Shown here in pieces: positions 10,720 through 22,880 of a stretch of 64,000 nt of DNA; within the stretch, counting starts at the first letter, position 1, and each line of letters starts with the position of its first letter. Below the pieces are notes generated by a model. That model worked only from the letters and a program-made list of their open reading frames with translations. It did not search any database and had not been told where the DNA came from. Source of the DNA: Vitellaria paradoxa (lineage: Eukaryota > Streptophyta > Magnoliopsida > Ericales > Sapotaceae). Made by a program: the position numbers and the translations under genes. The stretch spans positions 24,775,340 to 24,839,339 of the forward strand of contig CM034241.1 of NCBI GenBank assembly GCA_019916065.1. The letters are read 5' to 3'.

Positions 10720-13099
10720 TTAATATTTTAGATCATGTAAGGGGTAGAAACGAAGATCATATGTGTTAACATAGGCATTGATGCTATACTCTACTAAAAT
10801 CGTAGCCATTCAATCATAACGACGTTCCTCACAAATGGCAATGACATGCAAGCATAGGATCCGGTAATTGTGCCATTTCCTAAATGTGCAACTTTGATCT
10901 TTCAAAGAAATCACTTGTACATGGCCACCCCCATTTACACTTTGCCCCATAGTTACCTCAAACACTCCGTCGATGTGATTAAATCACACAATTCTGTGAC
11001 CTCGAGCACGTTGTTGGTATTTATCAATCAATTTTAAGACTGCTGGTGGATGCTGAACCCCGGCCTCTTGAGCTACCACTAAAACTTCATTCTTATTATA
11101 GAAATATGTCATGACTTTGTAGAATGTAAACTAGGCACATGCTACAATAGGTAACGATCTGGTACCCTGCATGACATTATTGAAACATTCAGAAATGTTC
11201 GTTGTCTCATTCTTGTATCTCAGGCCTCCGTCATGAGGCATTGTCCACTGCTCCTTACGGATCTCTATTAAATACTTTCATGCATCGAAATTTAGCTAGC
11301 TAATCTTTTTCATTATCGAATCAAATTTGCGAATTTGTAGGGTTTTTGCAGCATGAGACATCAGTTTATTTAAATGGGAGCTAAGAAATTTCTTCTTAAA
11401 ATTAGTCTCCATGTGCCTCAAACAAAATCTGTGGAGAGCATAGGGGGCCCCCATCCAAAGTTGGGGGTGTTTATAGTATTGGTAATGCCACCGCCCCTAT
11501 CGGATATCAAACACAAGCCTTACCTATTTAAGACGACATGTCTCCTTAAGTTATGTAGAAATTAGTACCAACTATTAAAGGACTCTTCGTCTACTATAGT
11601 GAAAGCTAGCAGAAAAATTTGTAGATTAGCGTTACTTCCCATATCAATTAGCAACTTTCCTTTATACTTTTCATACAAGTGAGTTCCATCTATTGTTATG
11701 ACGGGTCTACAAAATTGGAAGCCATCAATAAACGACTTGAATGCCCAAAACATATGCTGTAGGATGGTGGTACCAGTGACTGGTCCAGGATGGTAGCGAT
11801 ACTCAACAACGGTGCTGGGATTATACTCTTACACTGCATTCAGAAGTACAGGTAACTTACTATATGATTAATCCTAATCACCAAAAATGCTAGCTATTGC
11901 TTTTTGTTTTGCAGCCCATGCTTTGCTATCTAATATTACGTACTGAAATTGATTATTCACTACCAGGGCTAAGAAAGCGATTGAAACTGATGGATTCTTC
12001 TTCACCAATTCCTGTATGTGCGTTGCAACATAACCTGCATCTAACTGAAGGTGATCTTGATTCATCTGAGCATAAACACAACTATAAGGGCTCTCGTACT
12101 TGGTGATCTCAAACTGGCCATGTCTTCTCAGTTTAGTAGCCCATAGTCACCAAATATAAGGAGTTTCACCGGACATCTTGCACTTAATACCCCACCTCCT
12201 TGTATCTAACTCAACTATCTTAAATTGAATATTCGTTCTAACCAAGTACGTCTTAAGAGCCCTAATTAACTTAGTTTTATCTTTGAACAAAACTCCAATA
12301 TGAGGCTCATCTATTTTAAGGTCCCAATCAGGCAATTGAACCTAGATGTGAAAGAAGCTGCAGTGCTTGGCTCACCCAAAGTTGTAAATAATTAGGAGGC
12401 AGGCTGATGCAATTCTTCTTCACCCTCCTCGGCATCCTTGTTAGCATTAAGCGTAGCATCAATGTTGACATCATCGTTGCCTTCAATGTTAACACTGTAA
12501 TCGACATCTATCCCAAAGATTGAGTCTTCCTCTGCCATTATAGCTTATAAGGTTGAAGGCATGACCAATGCACCAACACCTATTTGCTCCCCATGCTCAG
12601 CTAGTTCCTGAACCATAGCCCATTTAACAAACTCTAGCTACACAAGATTGTTAGGCGATTGGAGATCATGAGAATTGGAAGCATGATCTCCCTCAGAATT
12701 AAAGATAGGTGTTGCGTGCACATTAGCATGAACTGGCGCATGTCGAGGAGAACCAACTGACAATACTTGATAGTCCAAGTACAAGTCAACATGCGACAAG
12801 TTTAACTAATCGACTGTATCCATCATTCCCCTAACCCCATTCTCATTTTTCACTCAAAATAGCCTATAACGAGCTATAGGTCCAAGAACCACTAGATACC
12901 AATATGTAACATTAAGCTTCACCCGAGTTTCTTCTAAGCTCAATGTCTTGCACAGTTCTACTATTAGTTGCTCATAACTTATAGTACTTGCAATCTGGGT
13001 GCTCTCCTCATAGTCACGATCATAGGACAAGCCCTCATCAATTGAAATTACATTCTCGCCCCAATAGCAGAATACAGTCACGTATTTTTTCGACATCAT
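10720..13099 (-). pseudogene. MULE (MuDR-type) transposase gene, decayed
   Basis: Minus strand, starting at MMSKKYVTVFCYWGENV (13099). N-terminal MuDR-like segment: LFKDKTKLIRALKTYLVRTN then WGIKCK (12335-12147). Linker: HLQLDAGYVATHIQELVKKN and AWAAKQKAIASIFGD (12065-11874). Catalytic core: FCRPVITIDGTHLYEKYKG then FLLAFTIVDEE (11753-11562), where the Asp of IDGTHL is the first catalytic residue. A C-terminal SWIM-like finger at about 10930-10800 reads SCTFRKWHNYRILCLHVIA, so the second cysteine of CxC is lost. The frames are broken by stops and shifts. Product if intact: cut-and-paste transposase of about 790 residues. The family assignment is firm; the terminal inverted repeats of the element were not found. 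Confidence 0.87.
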
Positions 13100-13179
13100 A
13101 CCTTCTATTACAAAAAATATAAACTCAATATTAGCAAATAAAAAAAGACAGAATTGCACTCACAAAAAAAAAAAGACAA

Positions 13180-13900
13180 AGTTGCACTGGTAAATCCAAA
13201 AGCCTTTTTGGTAGGAAAAAATGAGAGAATTGAAACGAAAGACTAACTTTACATTTGTTTTATGTTTATATGCTATTGGAACAGTTTCATTTATGGGTCA
13301 CCAAGTTATTAGAGTTACGTTAACTCTTATATTTTCTTTCATTGGATCTTAAATGAAGTCTTTATTAGGTCTTAAACAGTCTTGAAAATAAAAAAGCCAA
13401 ATTAACTTTCCCAATTTTTGAGTCTAAGTGATAATAGAAAGGATCTATAGCTGCCTACAAATAGCCATCTAGTCTTCTATTTAGTATGGTTAAACTTCTA
13501 ACAATTTCAGAGAAGCCTTTAAAGTTCTAATCATTACAATTTTTAATTCATTTTTAAGAGTTCTAATCTTATAACTTTTCAATCAAAACCCCAAAATAAC
13601 AAAAATTTAGTTAGACGTTCTAGATAAAGTCCATTATTTTAAAATATGTTTTCTAAATTTAATTTTATGAATTAAAAAATGTAATTTATAGTCATAACTT
13701 TATAAAATTAAGGCCCGTTTTGGTAATATTTTTATTTTCTGTTTTCTTGTTTATTTTTAGAAAATTTTGTAAACTAGCAATAAAAATATTTTTGTTAAAT
13801 CTAGTTTTCCAAGAAAATAAAAAATTAAACAAAAAAATGTAAATAGATTTAACAAAATTTTCTAAATATCTGTTGCAAACATTTGGTCAATTCTAATACT
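13180..13900. other. AT-rich intergenic, nothing recognised
   Basis: No coding signal. A GGCCCGTTTTGGTAATATT motif near 13711 resembles the start of some MITEs, but no partner terminus was confirmed. Confidence 0.4.
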
Positions 13901-14840
13901 TTGCCCATTTTTCTTACCTCATATTAAAATAAATTATTTTATTCTAATATTTTATTACACTAAAATTATTTTTAAATAAATAATAAAATTAAATTATATT
14001 AACTAAATTATTATGTAATATATATTACTAATTTATTTCTAATAAATAATTAAATTAGATTAGTTAATTTAATTAATAGGAATATCATTAAATTATTTTT
14101 ACTAAATAATAAAAAAATATATTTTTTTTAATTTAACATAATAAATAATTGAAATCACCTAAATATATTTTATTACATTATTTTTAATAAATAATATAAT
14201 TATATTAAATCAATTAAATTAATAAGTAATACATATTACTAATTTATTTCTAATAAATAATTTAATTAATAAGAAATATATTATATATTACTAATTTATT
14301 TCTAATAAATAATTAAATTACGTTACTTAATTTAATTAATAGGAATATCATTAAATTATTTTTACTAAATAATAAAATAAAATATATTAATTTAATTTAA
14401 CTTAATAAATAATTGAAATCACCTAAAAATATTTTATTACATTATTTTAATAAACTTTTATTTCTAATAAATAATTAAATTAAATTAGTTAATTTAATTA
14501 ATAAGAAATATATATCATTAATTTTTTTAATAAATAATAAAATAATATGTATTAGTTTAATTTAATTTAATAAATCATTTAACTAATATAAATACAAATA
14601 ATTGAAATCACCTGAAAATATTTTAGTACATTATTTTAATAAACTTTTATTTCTAATAAATAATTAAATTAAATTAGTTAATTTAATTAATAAGAAATAT
14701 ATATAATTAATTATTTTTAATCAATAATAAAATAATATGTATTAATTTAATTTAATTTAATAAATAATTTAACTAATATAAATCTATTTTATTAAATTAC
14801 TTTTAATAAATATTATAATTAAATTATTTAACAACAAATT
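13900..14840. repeat. AT-rich tandem repeat block
   Basis: Diverged copies, roughly 180-200 bp apart, share ATAATTGAAATCACCT, then TATTTTATTACATTA, then TTTCTAATAAATAATTAAAT and AGTTAATTTAATTAAT. The best-preserved units lie at about 14140-14830. It is almost pure A/T, with no coding content. Confidence 0.7.
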
Positions 14841-14898
14841 TCCAAGTAGTTTTTTCGAAATTAGATAGCAATTCCTAAGTATACATTATCAGTAGAGC

Positions 14899-15024
14899 AA
14901 AAAACAAAAAAAAAAAAAAAAAAAAACAAAAAAGTCCAGAATCCCTAGTTGCTGATTCTTCCCAAAGGTGCTTTCATCGTCTTATATTTCTTACCTCCCA
15001 AAAAAAAAAAAAAAAAAAAAAAAA
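14899..15024. repeat. Poly(A)-rich tracts
   Basis: Two long A runs (about 14903-14930 and 14999-15024) separated by about 70 bp of mixed sequence. The second is preceded by CTTACCTCCC, similar to the 3' end of local SINE tails (ACCTACC plus A run), so one or both may be retroinsert tails. No target duplication was found. Confidence 0.45.
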
Positions 15025-15199
15025 CTACCAATGTAGTTTCAACTATCCATCACTAGTTGCAAGTTCACAGAATTTTGGACCCCCAAATCAACATTTTACA
15101 ATTCACATTTTCACTTTGAAAAACCAACTCAACAATCCAACTGCATAATGTGAAGAATGTTACATACTGACAATCTAATAAACAACTTACAGTGAGGGT

Positions 15200-15440
15200 T
15201 GAGCTAAGCTGAGTGTGAGACAATGAGAGCTGAGAGCGAGAGAGCGAGACAGTGACAGAGTGATTGCTGACAGTATACTGTGTTGGTCGTCGGTGCTAGA
15301 GAGGTTACCGATGAGTCGTTGATGGCTTCCAGAGCTGAGGCACAGTGAGGGCTGAGAGAGAGCGAGACAGTGAGAGTGACTGAGAGACCGAGTTTTGTGA
15401 GAGAGTGACTAAGAGATCGGAGTTTTGTAGGGCACATAGC
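15200..15440. repeat. GA-rich degenerate repeat upstream of the OXS3-like gene
   Basis: Repeated GAGAGCGAGAGAGCGAGACAG-like and GAGTTTTGT segments form two diverged sub-copies (about 15215-15290 and 15345-15430). It lies 0.6 kb upstream of the OXS3-like start codon. A regulatory role is possible but not shown. Confidence 0.6.
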
Positions 15441-15927
15441 CGCATTCTCGTAGCGTAGTTCTGACTTGTGAAGAACTGCTAATTAGAATGGTGATTCATG
15501 CCAGCAAAAGCTGCGTTCTGAGAGCGTGATTCTTGCATAACCGCTATCCAGTATCGTGTTTCATTGATTTGGGGAAGCTCCATAACTGCGGTATGGTACT
15601 ACGATTTTTCATTAACAATAAATTTTAAAATAATTTTCTCTCAGTAGCAATTACAGATATAGTTTGTAAAATATTAACAGAACCAAAAAAAAAAAAAAAA
15701 TAGTCTAGTATATGCTGAAACCTAATGCAGACAATACTTCCTTTTTGCACTTAAAAAATAAAGAGAGATAATCAAGTTTATTTTCGCCATTTGGAATAAT
15801 TTAATCATCAATGGATGAGGTTGAGGACCTTCTTCTTCCTCAGTCTTATTTTATTTTATTATTTTGTTTGCGGTAAGTCTATCTATTTCTCTCCCTAAAT
15901 TCTCTCTCTGTATCAATGCATGACCTT

Positions 15928-15940
15928 TATATATACTCAT
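15928..15940 (+). promoter_or_regulatory. Possible TATA box of the OXS3-like gene
   Basis: TTTATATATAC lies about 70 bp before the chosen ATG (16004), after a CT-rich tract (15885-15912). Spacing suits a short leader. This is inferred from position and sequence only. Confidence 0.4.
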
Positions 15941-16003
15941 AGTTCTGCTTGCATACAGCCTTTTGTTTATGTCTCTGTGTTTCAGTCGACGATTCGAAGG
16001 GCG

Positions 16004-18325
16004 ATGACGATCGCGCTGGAAAGCAGTACTAGTAATCGGAGCGAACGCTCTGGATTGCACCATGGAATGTCCTGCGGATCGGTGTATGACTCGCCAGAGA
16101 CTGGGCGATCGATGGCGACTGTCTTTGCTGGAGATCGGCGATTAACGGCGGGTAACGCCACGGTGGCGGCGAGGAAGGTAGTAGAAGAGCGGGAGGACGA
16201 GGTGAATGCGAGTACCTCGTCGTCGATCGGAAGAAATAGCGATTCTTCGGCGGGGGAGTTGGACGGTCATGGTGATTCTTGGGAGGGTGAGGTTCAGAGT
16301 TCGTATAAAGGACCGTTAGATAGCTTGGACGCTCTGGAGGAAGTTTTGCCTGTGAAGTATGAATCATTTTAAGTTCCTTGTTTAACGTGTTTCGCTATTT
16401 GATACTATTATATGTTTCTTTGAAGCACAATAACGATGCAATTTTCATTTGTTTCATTAGAAGTTGGCTGCTTTGGTTCTTGTTTGGTTGTGTGTTCGGC
16501 TCTATAGGAGGAAAAAAAAAATTTGATTACTTTAGGGTTTAGTGAGTCAGGGAAGATATCTCTATGATCTAATATGAATATGTCTTGTTTAAGAAGGTAA
16601 ATATTAGAAGAAATGATTGGAGTCCTAAACAAATCACATTTCAGTAGTATGAAACATGTTCTCAGTTTGTGTTGCTAATTATTATCACTTAAGGCTCCAT
16701 CTGGTTGCTGAGAAAGGTTGATGGAAAGGGTTAAATTCTTGATCTGTCTTTTTTTTTTTTTTTGTTGAATCCCTAGTAGCAAGAATCACACAATTGCTCA
16801 TCTGTTAACTTGTAAACGTCAGTATGTGGCTTTGAGGAAGTGAGTGTAATTTGTTCCTTTTTTGAGCTGGCACCGAGGGCTTCAGGTCATTTCATAGAGA
16901 GAGAGAGAGAGAGAGGGAGGGAGGGAGGGGAAGTAATGAGCGTGGTAATAAAAGTTTAATAAATTCCTTCCAATTTAACTTTTCACTGGACCTCACCTAT
17001 TATTTTTTATTCTACTATTTTTCTGCTTTTTTAAATCTCAATTCTTGATTTCATTCAAGGGCTGACTATACAAGTTTTTGTGGGTCCCATTGTATTAACT
17101 TTTCCTCTTCATATTGTTATTATCTCTGCATTTATTACAAATTGAGTTTGTATTATTAGCCCTTAGATAAAAATGGATAGTTTAGATTTAAAAAAGCAGA
17201 AAAATAGCAAAATAAAAAATAACATGGGAGCCGGGTCCTCACCAAACTGGCTGATGTGGAAGGTAGTATATTTTGAGGATGCTTTCCCGTGAAACCTTTG
17301 GGGACTCATTGGTTCCAGTTCTAGAGCTTGTTTGACAACATTTATGAAGCTGAATTATGTTGAAATCTTCCCCCCCCCCCCGGGGCCCCCAGGGAATTGA
17401 GCATTAAGGAAAACGTTCCCAATTTATAATCAACACACAGGTGTCAAATGTCTAAAGGTAGAACTATGTCAACCTCAACAAGTAGGTTGAGTAGTGGTGG
17501 AGCCTGAAGGTATAATGAGTTTCAAGTTCGAGTTCCATCGAGTGTGTCCTCTTGAGTGCCACCTACACTGGCAGACCAGGTCCATCGGTCTTGCGGGGCT
17601 TCACAGCCTCAGGTTTGCTCTCTAGAGGTGGGTCCAATATGGGCCTGCCTTGGGAAGGTACCTTGTTATTGAAAAAGGGGAAAAAATAATAAAAGAAAGG
17701 GAAAAGTGGAACTATGTTCATTTAAGCATGTTTGGTTCGATAACAGATGTAACTGTAGGTCTTTTGAATTGCTTTCTTTTTTCTTTGTTTGATTTCTTAT
17801 AAGTTTCTTGCATGGCTGGAAATTTTCAGGAGAGGTATATCCAAGTTCTACTCTGGCAAATCAAAGTCTTTTACAAGTCTAGGAGATGCTACCTCTTGCT
17901 CCTCCATTAAAGAAATGGTGAAGCCTGAAAATGCTTACACCAGGAAACGCAAGAATTTACTTCCTCACAGTACTTTCTGGGACGAGAATCGCAATTATCC
18001 ACCAAGAAGTAACAGTGGCAGTATGACGAAGAGGCCTACTAGCTCCAGAAGCGCTTTGGCTCTAGCAGCGACTGTGAGTGGCTATGAAAACAGCAACAAT
18101 AATGAAAGCTCCAACTCAAACTTATTGCCATCCACTCTATGTCGCCCTCCTCTCTATCTTCATAGTAGAAGATTACCCAACAGTGAATCATCTTCACCTT
18201 CCCCTGAGCGGAGCTTCTCTACATGGCGATCTTTCTCTCTGTCTGATCTCCAGTGTGCTGCTGCCGCAACTCCGATAATCACTGCCTCTGAGATTAGCAA
18301 TGGGGACAAGGATAAACTGCTGTAA
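16004..18325 (+). CDS. OXIDATIVE STRESS 3 (OXS3)-like protein, two coding exons, 282 aa
   Basis: Exon 1 is 16004-16356 and exon 2 is 17830-18325 (stop TAA). The 1473 bp intron has a GTATGA donor and TTTTCAG acceptor, and joining gives AAG and a continuous frame. Conserved blocks in order: SSSIGRNSDSS (72-82); EVQSSYKGPLDSLDALEEVL (96-115), crossing into KRGISKFYSGKSKSF at the junction (118-132); KPENAYTRKRKNLL (149-162); SRSALALAA (190-198); STWRSFSLSDLQ (248-259). These match the plant OXS3 family, nuclear proteins linked to cadmium and oxidative stress tolerance and reported to act with chromatin. The protein is Ser-rich and basic in the middle, with no membrane segment. The ATG at 16004 is the first in frame after the TATA-like site that keeps a normal leader; Met22 (16067) is an alternative. 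The intron carries a SINE (17470-17708). Confidence 0.92.
16899..16935. repeat. (GA)n and GGGA microsatellite in the OXS3-like intron
   Basis: About ten GA units followed by GGGAGGGAGGGAGGGG. It lies in the intron and has no coding effect. Confidence 0.9.
17370..17394. repeat. Poly(C)/G tract
   Basis: A run of about twelve C, then GGGG and CCCCC, in the OXS3-like intron. It is striking in AT-rich DNA and could form a hairpin. Assembly of such runs is error-prone. Confidence 0.7.
17461..17717 (+). mobile_element. tRNA-derived SINE (family A) in the OXS3-like intron
   Basis: The body 17470-17708 is flanked by the 9 bp direct repeat GAACTATGT (17461-17469 and 17709-17717). It contains a B-box-like CAAGTTCGAGTTCC, then CCTCTTGAGTGCCACC, then TTTGCTCTCTAGAGGTGGG, then CTGCCTTGGGAAGGTACC. 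The 3' end is TTGTTATTGAAAAAGGGG with an A-rich tail. The same blocks recur at about 61040-61300, so this is a SINE family. It lies in the same orientation as the gene and well away from both splice sites. Confidence 0.85.
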
Positions 18326-19666
18326 AATCTTACTCTGAGAGGCCCTGGAACTATGAATCTAAAATTTGGATGTTCCTGCTGTTGGGGTGCTTCAATTGCA
18401 TTCCTGTAGTTTGATCTTGTGGTTCTGTCTTTTGTCTTACTTGTGTAAGGATACAGTGCCATGGCATTTCAGAATATATTGGCAGTAATGCAGTGTTAGC
18501 TAGCCCTTTCTGTATTTGGCTATATGTGATGAATGATTGTTCCTTTCTTTCCTTTTTTCTTTTTTCACTCCTTTTTCTTTTCTTTAATTTTTTGTTCATT
18601 TGTTCTCATCGAAGACCACTGTTGTATCCCATTTCACCCAACATCTTGAAATGTCTTACTTCATAGCTTGTAACCTGTGGGGCCAAATAGGTTACAGAAG
18701 AGGAATGGTTTGCCAAGATGGTGAAAATTTCTGTTGTTTTGAGGGTGGAGGGGGTTAAGTTTTACTGGATGGCCAAAAGTTACCTGGAGGGGGAGGGAAG
18801 AAAAGCCAGAAGATTCAACTGGTTACATACCTTTGTATATTTTTGTACCTTTCCTTGGACTGCCCAAATTTTTTTGACTCTGCTCGCTCAGTTTTGGTCA
18901 CTCAGGTTCCAGCCATATATGTTCTGTTGGGAGGTAAGATTGGCAAAGCTGGGGCTCCCTTTCATGGGTTGTTTTTTATTCTTCAGGACAACAGGCCATT
19001 AACTACATCAAGTACCTGGTTGGCAAGGCGATTGGAAATCACATTTGGTGGTATTCCCAAGACTCTTTTTCCAGGGCCACATGTCCTTAATGAACACAAA
19101 TATGCCATTTCATCGGAGAGATGGGCGGCGTGGTGTCATGTAGTTATGTTCCCTGGAAATGTTTTGGGTGTTACATGCATTACTCTTTTGTCCAGGGCTA
19201 AATTTTATCCTTCTTCAGCACAACCAGCCATTGCTTGCTCTGTAGTGGTGATGTGACAGGCATGATTGCAGCGGGTTGATGCAGCATCTGGTTGTCAGGT
19301 TCCGCAGAAATCTCCTTTTACGGCGTTCTCTGTCCTTCCTCAACACTGTTGGGCATTACTTTCTTGAAGTTTTGATTGGCAGAAATGCTAGAAATCCTTG
19401 GATGCTTTATCAGGGAGACAGAAATGAGTCGTTCTTTATATCAATTTAGGTGGTTAAAGAGCAAATAATTCATCGACCCTTCAGAACTTTCCTGAGGTGA
19501 AACTGGACCTGATTTTTGAGGAAAGCTTGTTGCAGATTGTAGACTTCTGTTGCATTTGGTATCTGATTACTCCAGCAAGTCATGATGCAGAGTTCAGAAA
19601 TTTCTTACTCAGGTTTATGCCCTATCATCTTGAGAATATTATGATCCATAAGAATTGATGCAGTTG
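18326..19666. other. 3' flank of the OXS3-like gene, nothing else recognised
   Basis: The first few hundred bases probably hold the 3' UTR; no clear polyadenylation site was pinned down. Two overlapping open frames (18718-19256) have no recognisable domain and look like chance. Confidence 0.45.
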
Positions 19667-19830
19667 TGACAAAAGAAATAAATGATTAGGAGAGGTTAAG
19701 TTCCCCTTCTCCATCATATTGTATTTATAATTAAGGTCCAAACACAAAAAGAAAACTACTGTGAGCCAAAATATACTCATAACCAGAATGTAATCTATTA
19801 ACTATTCTCCTTATAATATTTCAAATATTT
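19667..19830 (-). repeat. 3' LTR of the copia element
   Basis: About 165 bp. It aligns with 25528-25694 with many substitutions, implying an old insertion. The exact end bases are uncertain because the terminal dinucleotides have changed. Confidence 0.7.
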
Positions 19831-19999
19831 TTCCCTCAAACATGCCCAACTTGTTAGACAATTGTTGAAATGAAAGATGAGCAAAAGGTTTGGTGAGAAT
19901 GTCACCAACAAATGGAGTAGCAATATCACGCTTAAGTGGAAGATCCCGTTAAAGTGGCAATCAACCTCAATATATTTGGTACATTCATAAAGATAGGGT

Positions 20000-20970
20000 T
20001 ATTGGGAGTGAAGATTCTGATTGTCACAAATCATAGACATAATAGTTGCAATCTTTTGGCCAAAATCTCAAAGAAGGAACTAGCCTAAAGCATCTCAAAA
20101 GTAGTATAAGCTATGGCATGATTTTTATTCCCAGTATTAGATCAACAAGTAACGGTCTGCTTCTTGCTAAGTCAAGACATAAGGTTACCGCCATCAAAAA
20201 CATGGTATCCAAAGGCAGAACTCTGATTTGAAAGACTTCTAACCCATTTTGCATCACTATATCTAGCGTGGTGGAACGTTGATCGGATAAACCTTGATTA
20301 CGTGAGCTCTTCAAGTACCTTAGAATGTGACACACAACATCGATGCGGGTTTGTGAGGAGCATGCATAAAATGACTGACTATGCCAATTGTATATGTAAT
20401 ATCAAGTCGGTTTACAATGAGATAGATCAACTTATCCAAAAGTCGATGGTACCAACAAGTGCCAAGGAAAGGATAGGTGCTTTTAAAATTGGAATGAACA
20501 GAAGGATCCATAAGGGTATTAGCAAAACAAGGACACAAAAGCCCATTCTTAGGAAACAAATCTAGAACATATTTACTTTGGGATAAAAAAGATACTCCAA
20601 AAGAATGGACAATCTCAATTCCCAGAAAATAACGTTATGTTCCAAGTTTCTTTGGGTGGAATTGCATTCTTAGATGACTCTTCAATGTAGAAATACCCTC
20701 AATATCATCACCAAAAATGATGGTAGCATCCACGTAGATAATCAAGACTATGGTGCCAAAAGATAGTTGATCTATAAATACTAAGTGATCAGAGATGAAC
20801 CGTTTGAAACCATAATCTAGAAGAGCAAAATTGAACTGATCAAACCATTTCTGTGAAGACTGCTTAAGTCTATACAAAAGTTTTGTGCAAGCAATAGACA
20901 AGATGCTCACCACTAGTAACAGTTTATCCAGGTGGTTGATCCACATGCACCTCCTCTTTAAGCCCATTAT
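20000..20970 (-). pseudogene. Copia reverse transcriptase and RNase H remnant
   Basis: 20967-20635 reads LLYRLKQSSQKWFDQFNFAL, then IVLIIYVDATIIFGDDIEGI. The active-site YVDD has become YVDA. 20559-20320 reads YHRLLDKLIYLIVNRLDITY, then VSHFMHAPHKP. 20335-20111 starts HILRYLKSS and contains shifted RNase H sequence. These are the RVT_2 blocks of Ty1/copia in the right order, in different frames. Confidence 0.85.
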
Positions 20971-21269
20971 ACAAGAAGGTATTCATAATATCTAATTGAA
21001 ACAAAGGCAAAGTTACTGCAATTGCTAAAAGAGTACAAACTGACTTAAGGCGAGTCCCTGATGAGAAGGTTGGGTAGTTTACAATATAAATTTGATCATA
21101 TCCCTTAGCAACTAACCAAACTTTAATTCTTTCAATATATTCATTTGGCAGATATTTTAATGTGTATACCTAGTGACACCATAATGTCTTCTTCCCAGGT
21201 GGAAGAGGTGTGAATGCCTATGTACAATTGTGATGGAGTGCACAATGGTAAGAAATAAACTTAGCAACA

Positions 21270-22740
21270 AGGTGCTAGAGTGTAAGTATGTTTACCTCGT
21301 TGTATGGTATCGAAAGATCATTATTGACCAAAGGCTCAAGCTTAATAGAACTAGTGGTAGGACTCTTAAGAGACTCAGATACACTACTAGTTGGTGTCTT
21401 AAGTGGCTCAGGGTCCACAGGTGATCGGAGCAGGACAAGTACGCTGCTAATAGACTTGTAAGGGCAAACAAGAACATGGATAAGAAGATAAGCAAAGAGA
21501 AAACTCATGTTCTAAGATGATACTATTCTCGAGGGGGGAGGAAAACCTCCCCTTTGCAACAAAACAACTCCTCCTAAAGTGATAAATGAGGGTTAAGACT
21601 TGAAGAAAGTAACATTAGCATTAACAAAGATCCATGGAGGAGGAGGATGATAATAATAGTAACCCTTTTGAGTTCGAGAGTAACTAAGAAAGACACATCG
21701 AAAGTAAGAGGGAAATGTTTGTCCAAACTTGGATCTAGATTATAAACAAACACAATGCAATCAAAGGTACGAGGAATGAGAGGGAGGGGAGCAACATATG
21801 GGTATAGAAGTGAGAATGAGGACTTACTACCAATGGGTGACATATAACAAAATTAATTAGATAGCATGCTGTTAAGACAACATCCCCTAAGATTGTTTCA
21901 AAACATTATTATTCATTCTCAAAGTGCAAGCAACATCTAGTGGGGTTTACACTCAGCAACATCATTTTGTTGAGAGGTATGAACACATGACGTTTAATGG
22001 ATACTACCCCACTCAACACAAAATTGGGTCATTACAGATTGGGTGTAATCTAAGGCATTATCAAAATAAAGGATTTTGATTCACTTATTGAAAAAAAAAA
22101 AAAAAGATTTTGATTTGTTTGCCAAATTGAGTTAGAACTTTCATTATAAAAATGCAATGCAATAGTAGGTAACTCAAAGTAATTTCTCATAAAAAATAAC
22201 CAAGTCATATGTAAGTAACCATCCACAAAAATGAAACATACTAAAATCCAGGAGTAGTAGAAACTTTTAACGAACCCCAAATGCCTGTATGTGTTACATC
22301 AAAAAGTCTAGATATACGACCATCGTTATGACTCGAAAAAGAACTATGGTGATGTTTGCCAAGCTAATGGGCCTCATATTCAAGACTGAAAATAGAACCT
22401 AGACTCGGGGCTACTTAGCTTGAACTGAACTAAGGACGGATGAACCAAGCTAAAATGCCAGTAGAAAAGAGAAACTAATGCACTAAAAGTTGAATGAGAA
22501 ACATAACTAAAGCTAGCAGGATAAAGGTAATATAGACCAACCTATTTACATTCTAAACTAATCGTTTTTTGCATCCTGAGGTCTTGAAAAACACAATAAA
22601 AGGGAGAAAATGCTATAAAACAGTTCAAAATTTTGGTTAACTAACTAACTAGTAGATAATAAAATAAAATGAAACTTAGGTATATAAAGACTTGAGGGTA
22701 AGGTCAAAAAAGAGAAGGTTGAATGTGTTTTTTACCAGCC
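21270..22740 (-). pseudogene. Copia integrase region remnant
   Basis: The clearest block is 21843-21574, reading PLIPRTFDCIVFVYNLDPS, then DKHFPLTFDVSFLV, the conserved integrase C-terminal stretch of copia elements (family …GCVCFVH…KLDPRALKCIFVGY). Between it and the protease the integrase core is too decayed to place catalytic residues. The downstream linker (21508-21275) is Ser/Pro-rich, as is usual before RT. Confidence 0.7.
22072..22115 (+). mobile_element. Micro-insert with SINE-like tail
   Basis: The direct repeat GATTTTGATT (22072-22081 and 22106-22115) flanks CACTTATTG plus fifteen A. CTTATTGAAAA resembles the 3' end of the OXS3-intron SINE (CTTGTTATTGAAAAA). It looks like a SINE reduced to its last few bases. 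Confidence 0.55.
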
Positions 22741-22744
22741 ATAG

Positions 22745-22880
22745 ATTGAGAAGACTCATCAGCTAATGTAATAGGGTAGGTGGTTGTGGCTAAATCAGAG
22801 AAAAAGGAAAGATTACCGGATATATAATCACTGGATTTGTAGTCAATGACCTATTGCAATGAAGAAAACAAAACTACTTG
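22745..22880 (-). pseudogene. Copia protease remnant
   Basis: The minus strand reads SSDYISGNLSFFSDL, then TTTYPITLADESSQSMAGK. This corresponds to the copia protease (family D-S-G-A-x-DHMTGN…VADG), with the catalytic DSG lost. Confidence 0.7.

Noticed and set aside
13705..13900. MITE starting GGCCCGTTTTGGTAAT
   Set aside because: Only one terminus looks right; no inverted partner or target duplication was found.
16029..16367. Minus-strand 112-codon frame opposite OXS3-like exon 1
   Set aside because: Mirror of a real exon with conserved family blocks on the + strand.
18718..19256. Two overlapping + strand open frames downstream of the OXS3-like gene
   Set aside because: No conserved motif, and the frames overlap; most likely chance in 3' flank sequence.
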